This document shows positions 6,596-8,175 of a stretch of 8,175 nucleotides of DNA, in pieces. Within the stretch, counting starts at the first letter, position 1; each line of letters opens with the position of its first letter. The notes below the pieces were generated by a model. It saw only the letters and a program-made list of their open reading frames with translations, did no database searches and was not told the DNA's origin. A program made the translations under genes and the position numbers. This DNA comes from Ga0074130 sp964499485. GTDB taxonomy: Bacteria; Pseudomonadota; Gammaproteobacteria; Burkholderiales; Rhodocyclaceae. Location of the stretch: the NCBI GenBank assembly GCA_964499485.1, contig CAZCLF010000049.1, positions 1-8,175 of the forward strand, in the 5' to 3' direction.

Positions 6596-8089
6596 GTGCA
6601 TAACGCGCTGCTCTGGTTTGTCGCCCTGTACCTGATGGTGTCTGTCGGCATTGGTCTGTATGCCGCGACACGGGTACATAACTCCAAAGATTTCGCGGTT
6701 GCAGGGCGCCATCTACCCTTGCCGGTTGTGACGGCAACGGTATTCGCGACCTGGTTCGGCGCAGAGGCCGTGTTCGGTGTGTCGGCGACCTTCGTCAAGG
6801 AGGGCCTGCGTGGAGTCGTCGCCGATCCTTTTGGTGCAAGTTTGTGTCTCATCATTGCCGGCATCATCTTTGCCACACGACTCTATAAGTTAAATGTACT
6901 GACGTTGGGCGACTTCTTCCGTATGCGCTACAACCGGACGGTCGAAGTGCTCACGACCTTATGCATCTGCGCTGCCTACCTGGGATGGGTTGCCGCACAG
7001 ATCAAGGCGCTTGGACTGGTCTTCTCAGTACTCACAGAAGGGGCGATCTCCGAAGAAGCCGGCATGATCCTCGGCACCGCTATCGTGCTCACCTATACGA
7101 CCTTCGGCGGCATGCTCTCGGTGGCCGTGCTCGATTTCGTGCAGATGGGCGTCATCATGGGCGGCATGCTCTATATCGCCAGCATCATTAACGACAACAC
7201 GGGCGGGATTACCCCCGTCATCGAGCATGCGCGTGCGGCCGGTAAGTTTGACTTCTTCCCTCCGCCCGATCTACGTGAGTGGCTGGCCTTCATCGGCATG
7301 GGCTTGACCATGATGCTTGGCTCGATCCCACAGCAGGATGTCTTTCAACGCATCACATCGGCTAAGAGCGCCAAGATTGCGATCTGGGGTTCTATCCTCG
7401 GCGGCAGTATTTATTTCTGCTTCACCTTTGTGCCTATGTTCATCGCCTATTCCGCCACGCTGATTGATCCAGCCGGACTGGGTGCACTGATCGAGACCGA
7501 TCATCAACGCGTCCTTCCGCTACTGGTCCTGACGCATACCCCGCTGATTGCACAAGTCGTGTTCTTCGGTGCTGTGCTCGCCGCCATCATGAGCTGCTCT
7601 TCCGCCACGTTGCTGGCGCCTTCGGTAGCCTTCTCGGAAAACATCTTGCGCGGCATGCTGCCACGCATGGGTGACCGCCAGTTCTTGTGGATGATGCGCA
7701 TCACCATCGTCTGCTTTGCGCTGATCGTGCTGGCCTTTGCATTGAATAGCGAATCAACCATCTTCGGCATGGTCGAAAACGCCTACAAGGTCACCCTTGC
7801 GGGCGCCTTCGTGCCGCTCATCTGTGGTGTGTATTGGAAGCGCGCCACTACCCAAGGTGCACTCGCCGCGATCTTTGGCGGCATCCTCTCCTGGCTGCTG
7901 GTGGAAGTCATGATTGGCGAGGAAAGCTTGGTGCCCCCTCAACTGATCGGCCTGTGCGTGTCCTTCGTCGGCATGTTCGCCGGTTCGCTACTGCCCCAAT
8001 GGGTGGGGCACCCGACGCCACGTTCCGATGCACACGAGAAGCTGCATGCGCATGCAGCTTCGCAGACGCATCACATCCCGCCGCAATAG
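6596..8089 (+). CDS. Sodium:solute symporter family (SSS) transporter, substrate unknown
   Basis: A 497-residue inner-membrane protein with about 13 hydrophobic helices, of the LeuT-fold SSS family that couples solute uptake to sodium. Supporting segments: KDFAVAGR (31-38) after the first helix, ATWFGAEAVFGVSATF (51-66) in the unwound first core helix, TFGGMLSVAVLDFVQ (169-183), a family signature, and LGSIPQQDVFQR (241-252), then AAIMSCSSATLLAPS (329-343), the region of the second sodium site with serines 333, 335 and 336. Several of these segments recall the choline-transporter (CHT) branch more than PutP or PanF, but this is a resemblance from memory and does not define the substrate. The tail is rich in histidine (472, 480, 484, 486, 492, 493). 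The GTG start at 6596 is preceded by GAGG (6582-6585) with a 10-nt spacer; the ATGs at 6586 and 6589 are out of frame. It is probably co-transcribed with ubiB. Confidence 0.92.
   Translation: MHNALLWFVALYLMVSVGIGLYAATRVHNSKDFAVAGRHLPLPVVTATVFATWFGAEAVFGVSATFVKEGLRGVVADPFGASLCLIIAGIIFATRLYKLNVLTLGDFFRMRYNRTVEVLTTLCICAAYLGWVAAQIKALGLVFSVLTEGAISEEAGMILGTAIVLTYTTFGGMLSVAVLDFVQMGVIMGGMLYIASIINDNTGGITPVIEHARAAGKFDFFPPPDLREWLAFIGMGLTMMLGSIPQQDVFQRITSAKSAKIAIWGSILGGSIYFCFTFVPMFIAYSATLIDPAGLGALIETDHQRVLPLLVLTHTPLIAQVVFFGAVLAAIMSCSSATLLAPSVAFSENILRGMLPRMGDRQFLWMMRITIVCFALIVLAFALNSESTIFGMVENAYKVTLAGAFVPLICGVYWKRATTQGALAAIFGGILSWLLVEVMIGEESLVPPQLIGLCVSFVGMFAGSLLPQWVGHPTPRSDAHEKLHAHAASQTHHIPPQ
8038..8061. 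repeat. Perfect 24-bp palindrome in the 3' end of the symporter gene
   Basis: The half-site GAAGCTGCATGC is followed directly by its exact reverse complement. In RNA it would fold into a 10-bp stem with a GCGC loop. It covers codons 481-489 (E-K-L-H-A-H-A-A-S) of the symporter, ending 25 nt before the stop codon and 34 nt before the next start. No T-run follows, so it is not a classical intrinsic terminator. Possible roles are mRNA 3'-end protection, attenuation before the downstream gene, or a protein-binding site. No second copy is seen in the window. Confidence 0.8.
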
Positions 8090-8095
8090 CATCGA

Positions 8096-8175
8096 ATGCC
8101 AACGGGACGCTCGACTGCACTTGCCCGTACGCTGGCCATCGCCTACACCCTGTTGGTGGTGTATGCGAGTCTGCA
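8096..8175 (+). CDS. Probable VanZ-like family membrane protein (N-terminal fragment, cut by the window edge)
   Basis: An open frame begins at the ATG at 8096, six bases after the symporter stop, and runs off the right edge after 26 codons. The visible start is a polar, basic leader (MPTGRSTALART) followed by a hydrophobic helix containing LAIAYTLLVVYASL. The pattern R-x-L-x-x-A-Y-x-L-L-V-V-Y-A-S-L resembles the first helix of VanZ-like proteins of betaproteobacteria as I recall them; VanZ-like proteins are small multi-helix membrane proteins of mostly unknown function. No clear Shine-Dalgarno site precedes the ATG, so translation may be coupled to the symporter gene. The identification rests on a short fragment and could be wrong; that a gene begins here is more secure than its family. 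Confidence 0.5.
   Translation, partial: MPTGRSTALARTLAIAYTLLVVYASL

Noticed and set aside
8038..8061. The palindrome as a rho-independent terminator
   Set aside because: No T-run follows the stem on either strand, and it lies inside the symporter coding region with another start shortly after.
1..8175. Mobile element, phage, CRISPR, tRNA/rRNA or defence system
   Set aside because: No transposase, integrase, direct repeat array, RNA gene signature or defence-type domain is visible; nearly all the sequence is accounted for by housekeeping genes of uniform composition.

Overview
This window looks like an ordinary housekeeping stretch of a betaproteobacterial chromosome. Three things point that way: moderately high GC content (roughly 55-60 % by eye), proteins of betaproteobacterial character, and the gene order argS - SPOR-domain gene - dsbA - short-chain dehydrogenase, which I recall from Burkholderiales and relatives. 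The genus cannot be fixed from the sequence alone.

Layout. Positions 1-950 (minus strand) hold the N-terminal half of thiC, the thiamine pyrimidine synthase; its C-terminal half lies beyond the left edge. A 235-bp gap (951-1185) separates it from a minus-strand block transcribed right to left: argS (arginyl-tRNA synthetase), an FtsN-like SPOR-domain membrane protein, dsbA (periplasmic disulfide oxidase) and an SDR oxidoreductase. The gaps inside this block are 2, 39 and 30 nt, so it is probably one operon driven from a promoter at about 4956. A 133-bp divergent promoter region (4911-5043) separates it from a plus-strand block: ubiB (ubiquinone biosynthesis accessory ATPase/kinase-like protein), a sodium:solute symporter 22 nt downstream, and the first 26 codons of a probable VanZ-like membrane protein running off the right edge.

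How the genes fit together. The functions are core ones: cofactor synthesis (thiamine, ubiquinone), translation (ArgS), envelope biology (SPOR protein, DsbA) and solute uptake. Grouping by operon looks like conserved co-location more than a single pathway, although the SPOR protein and DsbA both act in the periplasm. There is no sign of an insertion sequence, phage, CRISPR array, tRNA, rRNA or genomic island.

Points worth a second look are modest: no recognisable TPP riboswitch upstream of thiC; a perfect 24-bp palindrome inside the last codons of the symporter gene, encoding part of a histidine-rich tail; inverted repeats in the argS/ubiB and thiC promoter regions; and ubiB paired with an orphan symporter. 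I found no evidence of a previously undescribed biological system.
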